Positions 1-7,559 of a stretch of DNA of 20,958 nt are shown one piece after another. The notes beneath the pieces were generated by a model. That model was given only the letters and a program-made list of their open reading frames with translations. It ran no database searches and was not told the origin of the DNA. Origin of the DNA: URNF01 sp045594105. Its GTDB lineage: Bacteria > Bacillota > Clostridia > Oscillospirales > Acutalibacteraceae. The stretch is taken from NCBI GenBank assembly GCA_045594105.1, contig JAZNXY010000115.1, positions 1 through 20,958 of the forward strand, written 5' to 3'. Position 1 is the stretch's first letter; each line of letters starts with the position of its first letter. The position numbers and the translations under genes were made by a program.

Positions 1-1702
1 CGCAGTAACGATGCGGCTTTATCACGGATATACAGCTGCACCGTCTCTTTGGCATCGACAGCACCCGTATTGGTCACGTCTACCGTAACGGTGAAGGTAT
101 CGCCGTTTTTGAGCGCATCGAGCGAGATTTCATTGGTGTTCACCGTGGGTGCGCCGTAGGCAAAGGTGGTGTAAGAAAGACCGTAACCGAAGGGGAAGAG
201 TGCGTCGCCTTTGCTATCAACGTAACATTGGTTATACCCTTCACCGTAGTAGTTCCAACCGGTGGCAACCACGTTATAGTACAGCGGAATCTGTCCTGTT
301 TTACGGGGCATCGTCATCGGAAGCTTACCCGAGGGGACAACGTCACCGAACAACACGTCACAGGTGGCTCTTGCGGTTTCAGAACCGCCGTGCCACGCAT
401 AGAGCACCGCATCCAGCATATCGGTAACACCTTCCAAGGCGAGCGGGCGACCACAGAAGAACACACCGACCACCTTTTTGCCACTGGTTTTGGCTTTTTT
501 AATCAATTCTATTTGTGCAGTATCCAAAGAAATGTCCGCGACACAACGGTTTTCACCCGTTACGTTGTTGCTTTCGCCGAGTGCCGGCACGATCACGTCT
601 GCAGAATCTGCCGCCAAGCGACGTGCGTTTTTAAGGTGTGCATCAAAATCTACCGTACGGCGAGTGCTGTACGGGTTATCCAACAGACCCTTCGCCAGCT
701 TAATGCGAAGCACACGGCGTACGGCAAGGTCGATGGTGTCAACAGACATCTCGCCGTTTTCCACCGCTTTTTCCAGGTGGTTGACGTAGCCACGTACCAC
801 CATATCCATATCCAGACCTGCGTTGAGAGCGGCGGCGGCACATTCATGTTCCGTTTCCGCTTGCCCAAAACGCAGTGCACGGGTGACAACACCCCAGTCG
901 GCAACCACAAGGCCCTCAAAGCCCAGCATTCCACGCAGAATATCCGTCAGATATTTTGGGGTGGTCTGTACAAACCGACCGTTAATGGGGTTAAAAGAGG
1001 ACATCACCGTGCCCACCCCTGCATCCACTGCGTCACGGAAGGCAGGGAGGTAATCATTGTATAAGCTGTAATCGGAAATTTCGGTGCGGTGGTAGTCTCT
1101 GCCGCTTTCCGAAGCACCGTAACCGATAAAATGTTTGGCACACGCAACCAAGGCGTCTTCTTTTGTTAAGTCATCACCTTGAAATCCCCTAACCTGTGCT
1201 GCAGCCATATAGCCGCCAAGGCAGGGGTCTTCGCCGGGCCCTTCAATGCAACGACCCCAACGAGGATCACGGGAAAGGTCCAGCATCGGTGCGAAGGTCC
1301 AGTGAATACTGTCAGCCGATGCCTCCTCTGCGATATCACGGTAACACCGTTCCACCAGAGCACCGTCGAACGAGGCGGCGCAGGCAAGCGGAATGGGGTA
1401 GACGGTACGGTGACCGTGGATGACGTCACGACCGAAAAGCATCGGGATGCCAAGACGGCTTTCTTCCACCGCCACGTGCTGCAATTCCTGGTATAAATCC
1501 ACGTTTACACAGCTTTGCGGATCGTTACCTGCTGTAGCGCTGGAGGCAAGGATAATAGAGCCGACCTCGCCTCTGCGGATCGCTTCTTTATGCAATTCGA
1601 TATCCTCACCGAACAGACAAATCTGATTTAATTGACCGATTTTTTCACGTAAGGTCATTTTTTCAGCAAGGCATCGATTTGTGAGTCAAACTGACGGTAC
1701 AT
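1..1702 (-). CDS. Glycoside hydrolase family 3 beta-glycosidase (BglX-like), C-terminus cut by window edge, frameshifted near the start
   Basis: The protein likely hydrolyses terminal beta-linked sugars such as beta-glucosides. The long open frame begins at an ATG at 1658 (MTLREKIGQL, a classic GH3 start) and runs off the window after about 552 codons. Visible family blocks are KHFIGYG, then GLVVADWG with candidate nucleophile Asp254 (codon 899-897), then NAGLDMDM. Near the edge a fibronectin III-like domain begins (VQLYIRD). No signal peptide is seen, so the enzyme is probably cytosolic. A better-placed ATG at 1702, behind a GAGAGGGG ribosome site, encodes MYRQFDSQIDALLKK and stops at TGA 1657-1655, overlapping the downstream ATG as ATGA. 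One extra A in the A6 run (1658-1663) would fuse the two into DALLKKMTLREK, as expected for the family. GH3 identity is firm. The substrate is not, although the gene follows the rhamnose operon on the same strand. Confidence 0.9.
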
Positions 1703-1731
1703 ATACAGCACCCCTCTCTGTTTATATCTTC

Positions 1732-1764
1732 ATTATACTGACTTTTTTGCGTTTGCATAGCAAA
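1732..1764 (-). promoter_or_regulatory. Putative promoter and operator of the GH3 gene
   Basis: On the minus strand a perfect TATAAT (1737-1732) lies about 30 bp upstream of the ATG at 1702. No good -35 hexamer is present at the usual spacing. That position is instead occupied by a short palindrome, TTTGC-ATA-GCAAA (1752-1764). A weak -35 combined with a palindrome suggests an activated or repressed catabolic promoter. The regulator is unknown. Confidence 0.4.
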
Positions 1765-1811
1765 ATCGGCAAGAATTATGGTATTTTTGTATTTTTGGAA
1801 ATCCACGTAAC

Positions 1812-1847
1812 AAAAAAACGCAACGGCAACGCCGTTGCGTCTTTTTT
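1812..1847 (-). terminator. Rho-independent terminator of the rha operon
   Basis: A 10-bp perfect stem, ACGCAACGGC / GCCGTTGCGT (1818-1827 and 1831-1840), has a 3-nt loop. On the minus strand it is followed by a run of T (complement of the A-run 1812-1818). It begins directly after the rhaB stop codon. A T-run on the plus strand (1842-1847) makes it potentially bidirectional. Confidence 0.9.
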
Positions 1848-3238
1848 CAGTAGGTTTCAATGGGGAAAGAATGACGAATGCAGGTGCGTGCCTCGGTGAG
1901 ATCCGTGAACACGCCTGCGGTGATCATTTGTACAATAAGGTTGCCGAGGGCGGTGGCTTCGGTAGGCCCTGCGTGTACGGGTTTGCCTACCGCTTTGGCG
2001 GTTAAGGCATTCAAGTAATCGTCCTTCGAACCGCCGCCCACAATGTGGATAGCATCGTAGGTGACGCCCGTCATTTCTTCTAACTCTTTGACGGCATCGC
2101 GGTAGCAAACCGCCAAACTGTTATAGATAACAGCGGCGATTTCGCCTACCGTTTCGGGCACTTGCTGACCACTGTCGCGGCAAGCGGTTTTGACGGCTTC
2201 TATCATACTGTCGGGTGCTAAGAACATATCATCCTGACAGTTGACAATAGACGGAATATCGGTTTCTTTGGCGGCGTCGCACATATACTGGAAGGAATAT
2301 TTTTTATCCCATTCTCTGCGTATCGACTGCATCATCCAAAGGCCCATAATGTTCTTTAAAATACGGAAACGGTATTCACAACCGCCTTCGTTGGTAAAGT
2401 TAGCCGCCATACTCTGCTTAGTGCAAAGCGGCGTTTTGCTCTCTGTACCCAACAGCGACCATGTACCCGAACTGATATACAGCGGATGTTCACTGGTCAT
2501 CGGTACCGCCGCTACCGCAGAGCCGGTGTCGTGGGTTGCAGGGAGAATCACCGCTGTATCATACCCCACCGCCTCACGTATAGCAGGCAAAAGGTTGCCA
2601 ACCATTGTGCCGGGCTTGACGAGCGGTCTGAACAGATGACGGGGGAAGCCGCACATATCCAACAGCTCGTAGTCCCAATCTTTTGTTTCCAAGTTGATAA
2701 GCTGTCCCGTCGTGGCGATGGTGTATTCACTGACCTTTTGACCGCTCAAACGGAAGGTTAAATACTCGGGAACAAACAGTAGGGTATCTGCTTCTTCTAA
2801 CAGTGCAGGGGTTTCTTGCTTTACACTCATCAACTGGTAAATGGTATTGTAAAGCTGCTTTTGAATACCTGTGCGGGCGTACAGTTCATCCGGCGGGATA
2901 AGCTGCTCAATAACATCGTCCATACCTTTTGTGCGGCTGTCGCGGTAGCTGACTGCGTCGCCCAAGCGGTTACCGTCTTTGTCCAGCAGAACAAAGTCGA
3001 CGCCCCACGTGTCGATACCGACAGAAGCGGGGATTTTGCCCATTTCGCCGCACTTTTTCATACCCGCGACGATTTCGTCGAACAGGTGGTCAATATCCCA
3101 GCAGCGATGCCCGTTTTTCTTTTGAAAACCGTTTTCAAAACGGTGGATTTCCTCTAACACCAGCTTGCCGTCTTCAAGATGGGATAGAATATGTCTGCCG
3201 GAAGAGGCACCGATATCTACTGCGAGAAAGTACTGCAT
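1847..3238 (-). CDS. rhaB: Rhamnulokinase
   Basis: The enzyme phosphorylates L-rhamnulose to L-rhamnulose 1-phosphate with ATP, the second step of cytosolic L-rhamnose catabolism. At 463 residues it has the normal length for this FGGY-family kinase. The N-terminus reads VDIGASSGR, the RhaB form of the phosphate-binding loop. Further blocks are IDTWGVDFVLLD, HDTGSAVAAVP, SSGTWSLLG and the C-terminal ATP-binding segment IVGGGSKDDYLNALTAKAVG, followed by GPTEATALGN. The ATG at 3238 is preceded by GGAGGA at good spacing. It is the last gene of rhaA-rhaD-rhaB, 18 bp after rhaD, and is followed by a strong terminator. Confidence 0.96.
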   Translation of the reverse strand: MQYFLAVDIGASSGRHILSHLEDGKLVLEEIHRFENGFQKKNGHRCWDIDHLFDEIVAGMKKCGEMGKIPASVGIDTWGVDFVLLDKDGNRLGDAVSYRDSRTKGMDDVIEQLIPPDELYARTGIQKQLYNTIYQLMSVKQETPALLEEADTLLFVPEYLTFRLSGQKVSEYTIATTGQLINLETKDWDYELLDMCGFPRHLFRPLVKPGTMVGNLLPAIREAVGYDTAVILPATHDTGSAVAAVPMTSEHPLYISSGTWSLLGTESKTPLCTKQSMAANFTNEGGCEYRFRILKNIMGLWMMQSIRREWDKKYSFQYMCDAAKETDIPSIVNCQDDMFLAPDSMIEAVKTACRDSGQQVPETVGEIAAVIYNSLAVCYRDAVKELEEMTGVTYDAIHIVGGGSKDDYLNALTAKAVGKPVHAGPTEATALGNLIVQMITAGVFTDLTEARTCIRHSFPIETY

Positions 3239-3256
3239 ACAGTTTCCTCCGAAAAA

Positions 3257-4078
3257 TTATTTTAAGAAACTTTCATCGATATCCAGACCGAAGTCTTTGG
3301 CAAGAGCACGGAACTCATCCGGCTGAATGGTCTGCCGTTTTTTGTCGGTCATGCTGCGGACTTTTACGAGGATTTCTGCGGCTTTTTCTACGGTGTGGAA
3401 CAGACCGAAGGTGAGGTCAAAGTCTTCACCGGTACAGAACATACCGTGATGCGCCCAGATAGCCACGTCGTATTTTTTCATTAGCTCGCTGGTAGCCACC
3501 GCAATGTCTTTGCCGCCACATACCATCCACGGCAAAACGCCGATGCCGCGGGGGAACACAACGGGACATTCGGTAGCCATTTCCCAGATTTCACGGGTGA
3601 ACACAGCATCTTCAAGCGGAAGAACGAAGGTGAGTGCAATCACGTTGGCAGGATGTGCGTGGTAAATTACACGGTGGGTGCCGCCCGAACGTGCTTTGGT
3701 CACTTCGTGGTTCATCAGATGTGCAGGCAACTCACTGGTGGGGCGGGCACCGTTGAGGAGACCCCACACGATACGGAAGTTTTCGCCTTTTTCGTCGATT
3801 TCCACGATGCCGATGTTGGCTTCGGGATCGAGAATGACGTTGCGGAAATATTTACCGCTGCCGGTGACCAAGAAGTATTCGCCGGCGAGGGTGGGCACCT
3901 CGGTGCCGATAGCGGTCCACGGGCGGTCGGTTTTCAACTCGGCTTTAACCGCTTCGATTTCATCTGCTTTGATACGGTAGGACAGATTGCCGCCGTTTCT
4001 TTCGTGCCAATTCTGTTCCCAGCCGTCATTTGCCATACGTACAAAGCCCTGTACGAACTGTGCGTCTAAAACCTTCAT
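3257..4078 (-). CDS. rhaD: L-rhamnulose-1-phosphate aldolase
   Basis: The enzyme cleaves L-rhamnulose 1-phosphate to dihydroxyacetone phosphate and L-lactaldehyde. It is a class II, zinc-dependent aldolase. The ATG at 4078 (MKVLDAQFVQGFV) gives 273 residues, almost exactly the length of the E. coli enzyme. The same frame is open 20 codons further upstream, but that would overlap rhaA, so it was not used. Expected zinc and catalytic residues are visible: Glu116 in TSELP, His140 and His142 in YHAHPANV, and His211 in WAHHGMF. NGGNLSYR near residue 28 matches the phosphate-binding loop. The gap to rhaA is only 5 bp, with GAGAGG at the rhaA end as ribosome site, so the two are probably translationally coupled. 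No lactaldehyde reductase gene is present in the window. Confidence 0.96.
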   Translation of the reverse strand: MKVLDAQFVQGFVRMANDGWEQNWHERNGGNLSYRIKADEIEAVKAELKTDRPWTAIGTEVPTLAGEYFLVTGSGKYFRNVILDPEANIGIVEIDEKGENFRIVWGLLNGARPTSELPAHLMNHEVTKARSGGTHRVIYHAHPANVIALTFVLPLEDAVFTREIWEMATECPVVFPRGIGVLPWMVCGGKDIAVATSELMKKYDVAIWAHHGMFCTGEDFDLTFGLFHTVEKAAEILVKVRSMTDKKRQTIQPDEFRALAKDFGLDIDESFLK

Positions 4079-4083
4079 TTTCC

Positions 4084-5325
4084 TTAACCTCTCTTTGTCA
4101 AAATCTCTTTTTCGTATGCCTTTACGGTGTCGTACCAAGCGTCATCCGCAGGCACACCGTTTCTTTCACAGAACTCTGCCCAAACGTCGCCTACAGGCAT
4201 CATTTTTATAGCTTCGCCCTTTACCATTAAGGCGGTGAAGTCCCCGGCATCCTGTGCGGCTTCAAACTCTGCCCACGGGGTGAGCATCGCCATCATCAAT
4301 GCCTTCTGCCAGTTACGCATACCAACCACCCAAGCGGCGATACGGTTAATGGAAGCATCAAAATAGTCGAGTGCCATCACAACACGGTCAAGTGCATCAT
4401 TGCGTACGATTTCCTTTGCCATCTCTTTGGTCTCATCGTCGAGCAGCACTACGTGGTCCGAGTCCCAACGAACGGGACGGGTGATATGTAAGGCGATTTT
4501 GTCGCTGAAGAGCAGCATCGACGGGATTTTATCCGAAACCATTTCAGTGGGATGGTAATGACCGTTATCCAGGAGGCACATTACGTTGTTTTTTGCGGCG
4601 TAGTTCATATAAAACTCGGAAGAACCGACCGTATACGATTCCAGACCGATGCCGAACACCTTGGATTCTAAGGTAACCAACACGTTTTCCTTGTCATACG
4701 GGGTAGCAAGAATCTCATCAAGGGACGCCTTGAGACGTGCACGGGGTGCCATACGATTTGCAGGCACGTCCTTTAAGCCGTCGGGAATCCAGATGTTGAG
4801 TGCACAGAAGGTGCCAAGCTCCTGCGTGAAATATTCCGCAATTTTCAGACACGCTTTCGCATGGTTAATCCAGAACCTGCGGATATCTTCATCAGCACTC
4901 GAAAGGGTTAAGCCGGTTGCCTTCGGATGCGAGAAGAAGGTGGGGTTAAAGTCAATACCAAGACCACGTTCTTTGGCAAACTTCACCCAGGCGGCAAAAT
5001 GCTTGGGCTCTAACGCATCACGGTCTGCCCATTCGCCGTCCTCAAAAACAGCATAGTTTGCGTGCAGATTGATACGGTGTTTGCCGGGAATCAAGGACAG
5101 GGCTTTATCCATGTCCGCCATCAGCTCGGCAGGTGTGGTGGCTTTGCCGGGATAGTTGCCGGTTGCCTGAATACCGCCCGACAATGCGTCTTTGCTGTCA
5201 AAGCCGCCAACGTCGTCGCCCTGCCAGCAGTGCATCGAAACAGACACCTGCGACAGTTTTTTAATGACGGCATCGGTATCGATGCCTAAGGCGGCAAATT
5301 TTGTTTTTGCTTCATTGTATGCCAT
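4084..5325 (-). CDS. rhaA: L-rhamnose isomerase
   Basis: The enzyme converts L-rhamnose to L-rhamnulose, the first step of the pathway; it is a metal-dependent TIM-barrel enzyme. The product of 413 residues is close to the roughly 420 of the E. coli and Bacillus proteins. Conserved family blocks include HCWQGDDVGGF, GNYPGKA, INLHANYAV, IPDGLKDVPANRMAPR, ESKVFGIGLESYTVGSSEFY and LLDNGHYHPTE. The start chosen is the ATG at 5325 (MAYNEAKTKF), behind GGGAGG at 8-nt spacing. A TTG two codons further upstream is open but less likely. It is the first gene of the rhaADB operon and has a recognisable promoter just upstream. Confidence 0.97.
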   Translation of the reverse strand: MAYNEAKTKFAALGIDTDAVIKKLSQVSVSMHCWQGDDVGGFDSKDALSGGIQATGNYPGKATTPAELMADMDKALSLIPGKHRINLHANYAVFEDGEWADRDALEPKHFAAWVKFAKERGLGIDFNPTFFSHPKATGLTLSSADEDIRRFWINHAKACLKIAEYFTQELGTFCALNIWIPDGLKDVPANRMAPRARLKASLDEILATPYDKENVLVTLESKVFGIGLESYTVGSSEFYMNYAAKNNVMCLLDNGHYHPTEMVSDKIPSMLLFSDKIALHITRPVRWDSDHVVLLDDETKEMAKEIVRNDALDRVVMALDYFDASINRIAAWVVGMRNWQKALMMAMLTPWAEFEAAQDAGDFTALMVKGEAIKMMPVGDVWAEFCERNGVPADDAWYDTVKAYEKEILTKRG

Positions 5326-5359
5326 ACTCAAATCCTCCCAAAGAGATTTTTACAAGAAT

Positions 5360-5388
5360 AGCATACACCTATTTACATAAAAAGTAAA
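5360..5388 (-). promoter_or_regulatory. Putative rhaADB promoter
   Basis: On the minus strand TTTACT (5388-5383) and TATGCT (5365-5360) are separated by exactly 17 bp. The rhaA ATG at 5325 lies a short leader downstream. The -35 box sits in an inverted repeat TTTAC-N7-GTAAA (5372-5376 with 5384-5388), a possible regulator site. The two hexamers are imperfect, as expected for an inducible promoter. Confidence 0.5.
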
Positions 5389-5415
5389 GGACGCAAAACA
5401 ATCTATTTTGCGTCC
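5383..5415 (-). terminator. Hairpin terminator at the end of the AraC-type gene
   Basis: A 10-bp perfect stem, GGACGCAAAA / TTTTGCGTCC (5389-5398 and 5406-5415), has a 7-nt loop containing the stop codon of the regulator gene. On the minus strand it is followed by TTTACTTTTT. The T-rich tail overlaps the -35 region of the rhaA promoter, so terminator and promoter are directly adjacent. Confidence 0.65.
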
Positions 5416-6380
5416 CTATTCGACAGGGCTTCACGGTATTTACGAGGGGAAACACCGCATCTTTCTTTAAATATGCGGAAAAAGTAACTGGAGTTTTCAT
5501 AGCCGACGGCGGCGATAATGTCCCCGATAGGCAGGGTGGTGCCGGAAAGCAGAGCCGTGGCCTTTTGCAGTCGTTTTTCCTGCAGCAAATCCTTGAAGGT
5601 ACAGTGAAATTGCCGTGTGATGCGCTTGCTTACCGCACTCCAGTGCATACCTAAAACAGCGGCCAGGTCGGTAAGGGTGCCGTCCTTATACCGTTCGTCT
5701 ACGTAGCGCAGTACCGCCGCAGAAAAGCGGTGTTTCTCACTGTTTTCACCCACAAGGGTGTCCATGGAGTTTGCCAACTGCATCAGCAGCAGTCCCATGG
5801 TATTTTCACGGATACGGCGGCGGTTGGGCTCATTATACAGCATGGTCCAGATAAGGTTTTCAAGCAGATTTTGTATCGGCAGCAAATCGGTGACCGCAAA
5901 ATGCAAAAAGCTGGTGTCATTGCGGTCGGGAGAGAGGCAACCGACCAAAAAATCCACAATGCGATTTTGCTCGCCCGAGAACATTTCCAGCGCCTTATCA
6001 AAGAAGGCAGGGAGAATGATAAAGTTTACGGCAATATCCTCTTCTCCTGCCGGCAGGATTTCCTGCACGGCGTGTGGTGCTAACAGCAGCAGCTCACCTT
6101 GCTGCAGATGAATGGTGGTACCGTCAACAATGTGGGTGGTTTTGCCGGCACACATATACACCATTTCCACAAAATTGTGGGTATGCGGCGGAAAGTGTAC
6201 GAAACGGGTGTGGGGACGCACCTGCGTCAATTGTCCGTTTTGCAACAAGCGTGCGGCATCCACCTCGAGCAGCTGTTTGACCGAGCCGTAGGTGGTGTAA
6301 TCGAGATTGTCGGGATTTTGTTGTAATAACTTTTCCTCGTCGGTGATGACCGACAGACGTTGTAATAAAGCGGTATGCAT
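5403..6380 (-). CDS. AraC-family transcriptional regulator with cupin sensor domain
   Basis: A DNA-binding transcription factor of 325 residues. The N-terminal half has a cupin-like sensor (about residues 55-125; PPHTHNFVEMVYM, then GELLLLAPHAVQEI), which normally binds a small ligand such as a sugar. The C-terminal about 105 residues are a double helix-turn-helix AraC domain ending in the signature GYENSSYFFRIFKERCGVSP. The ATG at 6380 uses a GAGGT ribosome site overlapping the azlD stop, so it is probably co-transcribed and coupled with azlCD. It lies directly upstream of rhaA on the same strand. A RhaS/RhaR-like role is plausible from position, but AraC-type genes also accompany azlCD, so the target is unresolved. 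Confidence 0.9.
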   Translation of the reverse strand: MHTALLQRLSVITDEEKLLQQNPDNLDYTTYGSVKQLLEVDAARLLQNGQLTQVRPHTRFVHFPPHTHNFVEMVYMCAGKTTHIVDGTTIHLQQGELLLLAPHAVQEILPAGEEDIAVNFIILPAFFDKALEMFSGEQNRIVDFLVGCLSPDRNDTSFLHFAVTDLLPIQNLLENLIWTMLYNEPNRRRIRENTMGLLLMQLANSMDTLVGENSEKHRFSAAVLRYVDERYKDGTLTDLAAVLGMHWSAVSKRITRQFHCTFKDLLQEKRLQKATALLSGTTLPIGDIIAAVGYENSSYFFRIFKERCGVSPRKYREALSNRDAK

Positions 6381-6391
6381 ATTACGTTACC

Positions 6392-6694
6392 TCACAGTAA
6401 AGATTCGGCAACAAACACCACAACACAGCAAATGCTTGCCACCCAGATGAGATTCGCACCGCACAGAGCCGCCACAATGCCTGCGACCAATGCCAGCACA
6501 CCTGCTATGGGCGAGCCCGTAGCTTCGATAATGGCGGGGAAGGTCATCACTGCCAGCGTTACGTACGGCACATAGTACAGAAACGAGCGTATAAAACGGC
6601 TTTTGATCGGCTTACGGATGAGGGTCAAAGGCAGCACACGGATAATGTAGGTCACCAGAATCATGGCGAGCAGGTATATCCAGTTATTACGCAT
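6392..6694 (-). CDS. azlD: AzlD family branched-chain amino acid transport protein
   Basis: The small membrane subunit of an AzlCD-type exporter. In Bacillus subtilis the pair exports branched-chain amino acids and confers 4-azaleucine resistance. The product has 100 residues and is mostly hydrophobic, with about four membrane segments. Family-typical text includes YIIRVLPL near the N-terminus and the segment AVMTFPAIIEATGSP. The ATG at 6694 is preferred. A GTG three codons upstream is also in frame, but its ribosome site would be too close. The start overlaps the end of azlC by 8 bp, indicating coupled translation. The substrate here is inferred from family only. Confidence 0.9.
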   Translation of the reverse strand: MRNNWIYLLAMILVTYIIRVLPLTLIRKPIKSRFIRSFLYYVPYVTLAVMTFPAIIEATGSPIAGVLALVAGIVAALCGANLIWVASICCVVVFVAESLL

Positions 6695-7412
6695 CGTTCT
6701 CACCGTCCTTTACAGGAAAAAGCAGGGCTGCCGCACCTGCTATCAACAGGGTGAGCAGAATGGTGCGATTGCCGTCGGATACCGCAGCAAGAAATGGCAG
6801 CTTAGCGGCGAGAAAGCTCAACAGAAAGCTGACCGCAACCAGTCCCGTAATGACCTTGCTCTTTTTACACGGCGGAATAATGACCGCCAAAAACATACCG
6901 TACAGGGCAACACTTAACGCACTGACAATACGAGCAGGGAGTAGTGTACCCATCATAATGCCAAGAGCCGTACCCGTTGCCCAAAACGGTACAGAGGTTA
7001 TCATCGCACCGTAATAATACATAGGGTCAAGCATCCCTTCTCTCGCAATGGAGATGCCAAACAGCTCATCGGTTACATCCGCACCGATTATCAGACGGTG
7101 CTTCAAGGGGGTGTCGGGGGACAGGCGCTGACTTAATGCACAGCTCATCAGCAGATATCGTGCGTTGGCAATCAAGGTAATCAGAATGATTTCCAAAACC
7201 GTGGTGCCGGCACCGATGAGGGTGAACACGGCGTGTTCACCTGCGGAGGCATTGGTAAACAAGCTGGCAAAAAACCCCTGCAGCGGTGTCAGTCCCGCAC
7301 TTCTTGCGGCGATGCCCAGGGAAAAGGACACGGCAAAGTAGCCCAGCCCTATGGGTAGCCCGTCTCGCAGCCCTGCGGAAAATATGCGGTTTTTATTTGC
7401 TTTTTTAGACAT
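6687..7412 (-). CDS. azlC: AzlC family branched-chain amino acid exporter, large subunit
   Basis: An integral membrane protein of 241 residues that works with AzlD to export branched-chain amino acids or related compounds. Family hallmarks are the N-terminal GLRDGLPIGLGYFAVSFSLG, then SLFTNASAGEHAV, and NARYLLMSCALSQRL. C-terminal hydrophobic segments end in a short charged tail. The ATG at 7412 (MSKKANKNRIF) follows AAGGAAG at a suitable distance. An in-frame open stretch 27 codons further upstream would cross the promoter, so it was rejected. It is the first gene of azlC-azlD-araC and is divergent from the Wzz gene. Confidence 0.92.
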   Translation of the reverse strand: MSKKANKNRIFSAGLRDGLPIGLGYFAVSFSLGIAARSAGLTPLQGFFASLFTNASAGEHAVFTLIGAGTTVLEIILITLIANARYLLMSCALSQRLSPDTPLKHRLIIGADVTDELFGISIAREGMLDPMYYYGAMITSVPFWATGTALGIMMGTLLPARIVSALSVALYGMFLAVIIPPCKKSKVITGLVAVSFLLSFLAAKLPFLAAVSDGNRTILLTLLIAGAAALLFPVKDGENDA

Positions 7413-7435
7413 TTTATCGCTTCCTTTGCGCAAAG

Positions 7436-7464
7436 AGTATATCAAAAAAATCCCTTTGTGTAAA
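7436..7464 (-). promoter_or_regulatory. Putative azlCD-araC promoter
   Basis: On the minus strand TTTACA (7464-7459) and TATACT (7441-7436) are separated by 17 bp, giving a short leader before the azlC ATG at 7412. A small inverted repeat, CCCTTT-GTGT-AAAGGG (7452-7467), overlaps the -35 box and could be an operator. Confidence 0.6.
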
Positions 7465-7486
7465 GGGGTAGGTTTGAAATAAAGCA

Positions 7487-7515
7487 TTGACACTGAAAAA
7501 GGAAAAGGGTATAAT
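7487..7515 (+). promoter_or_regulatory. Perfect consensus sigma-A promoter of the Wzz/BY-kinase operon
   Basis: TTGACA (7487-7492) and TATAAT (7510-7515) match the consensus exactly, with the optimal 17-bp spacer. The expected transcript start near 7522 leaves a leader of about 38 nt before the ATG at 7560. This suggests strong, largely constitutive expression. Confidence 0.9.
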
Positions 7516-7559
7516 TAAAAATGTATATGGTTGTGCGTTTGACGCACGGGAGGTATAGT

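Noticed and set aside
228..1064. Long plus-strand open frame of 278 codons opposite the GH3 gene
   Set aside because: It is antisense to a clearly recognisable GH3 protein, has no family resemblance and no ribosome site; it is a shadow of the real gene.
7442..7467. Hairpin CCCTTT / AAAGGG followed by a T-run on the minus strand, as a terminator
   Set aside because: No minus-strand gene ends just upstream, and the right arm overlaps a good -35 box for azlC; an operator or chance repeat is more likely.
7521..7559. Upstream ATG at 7521 as the start of the Wzz-type protein
   Set aside because: It lies at the predicted transcript start with no ribosome site, whereas the ATG at 7560 has GGGAGG at good spacing and gives a family-like N-terminus.
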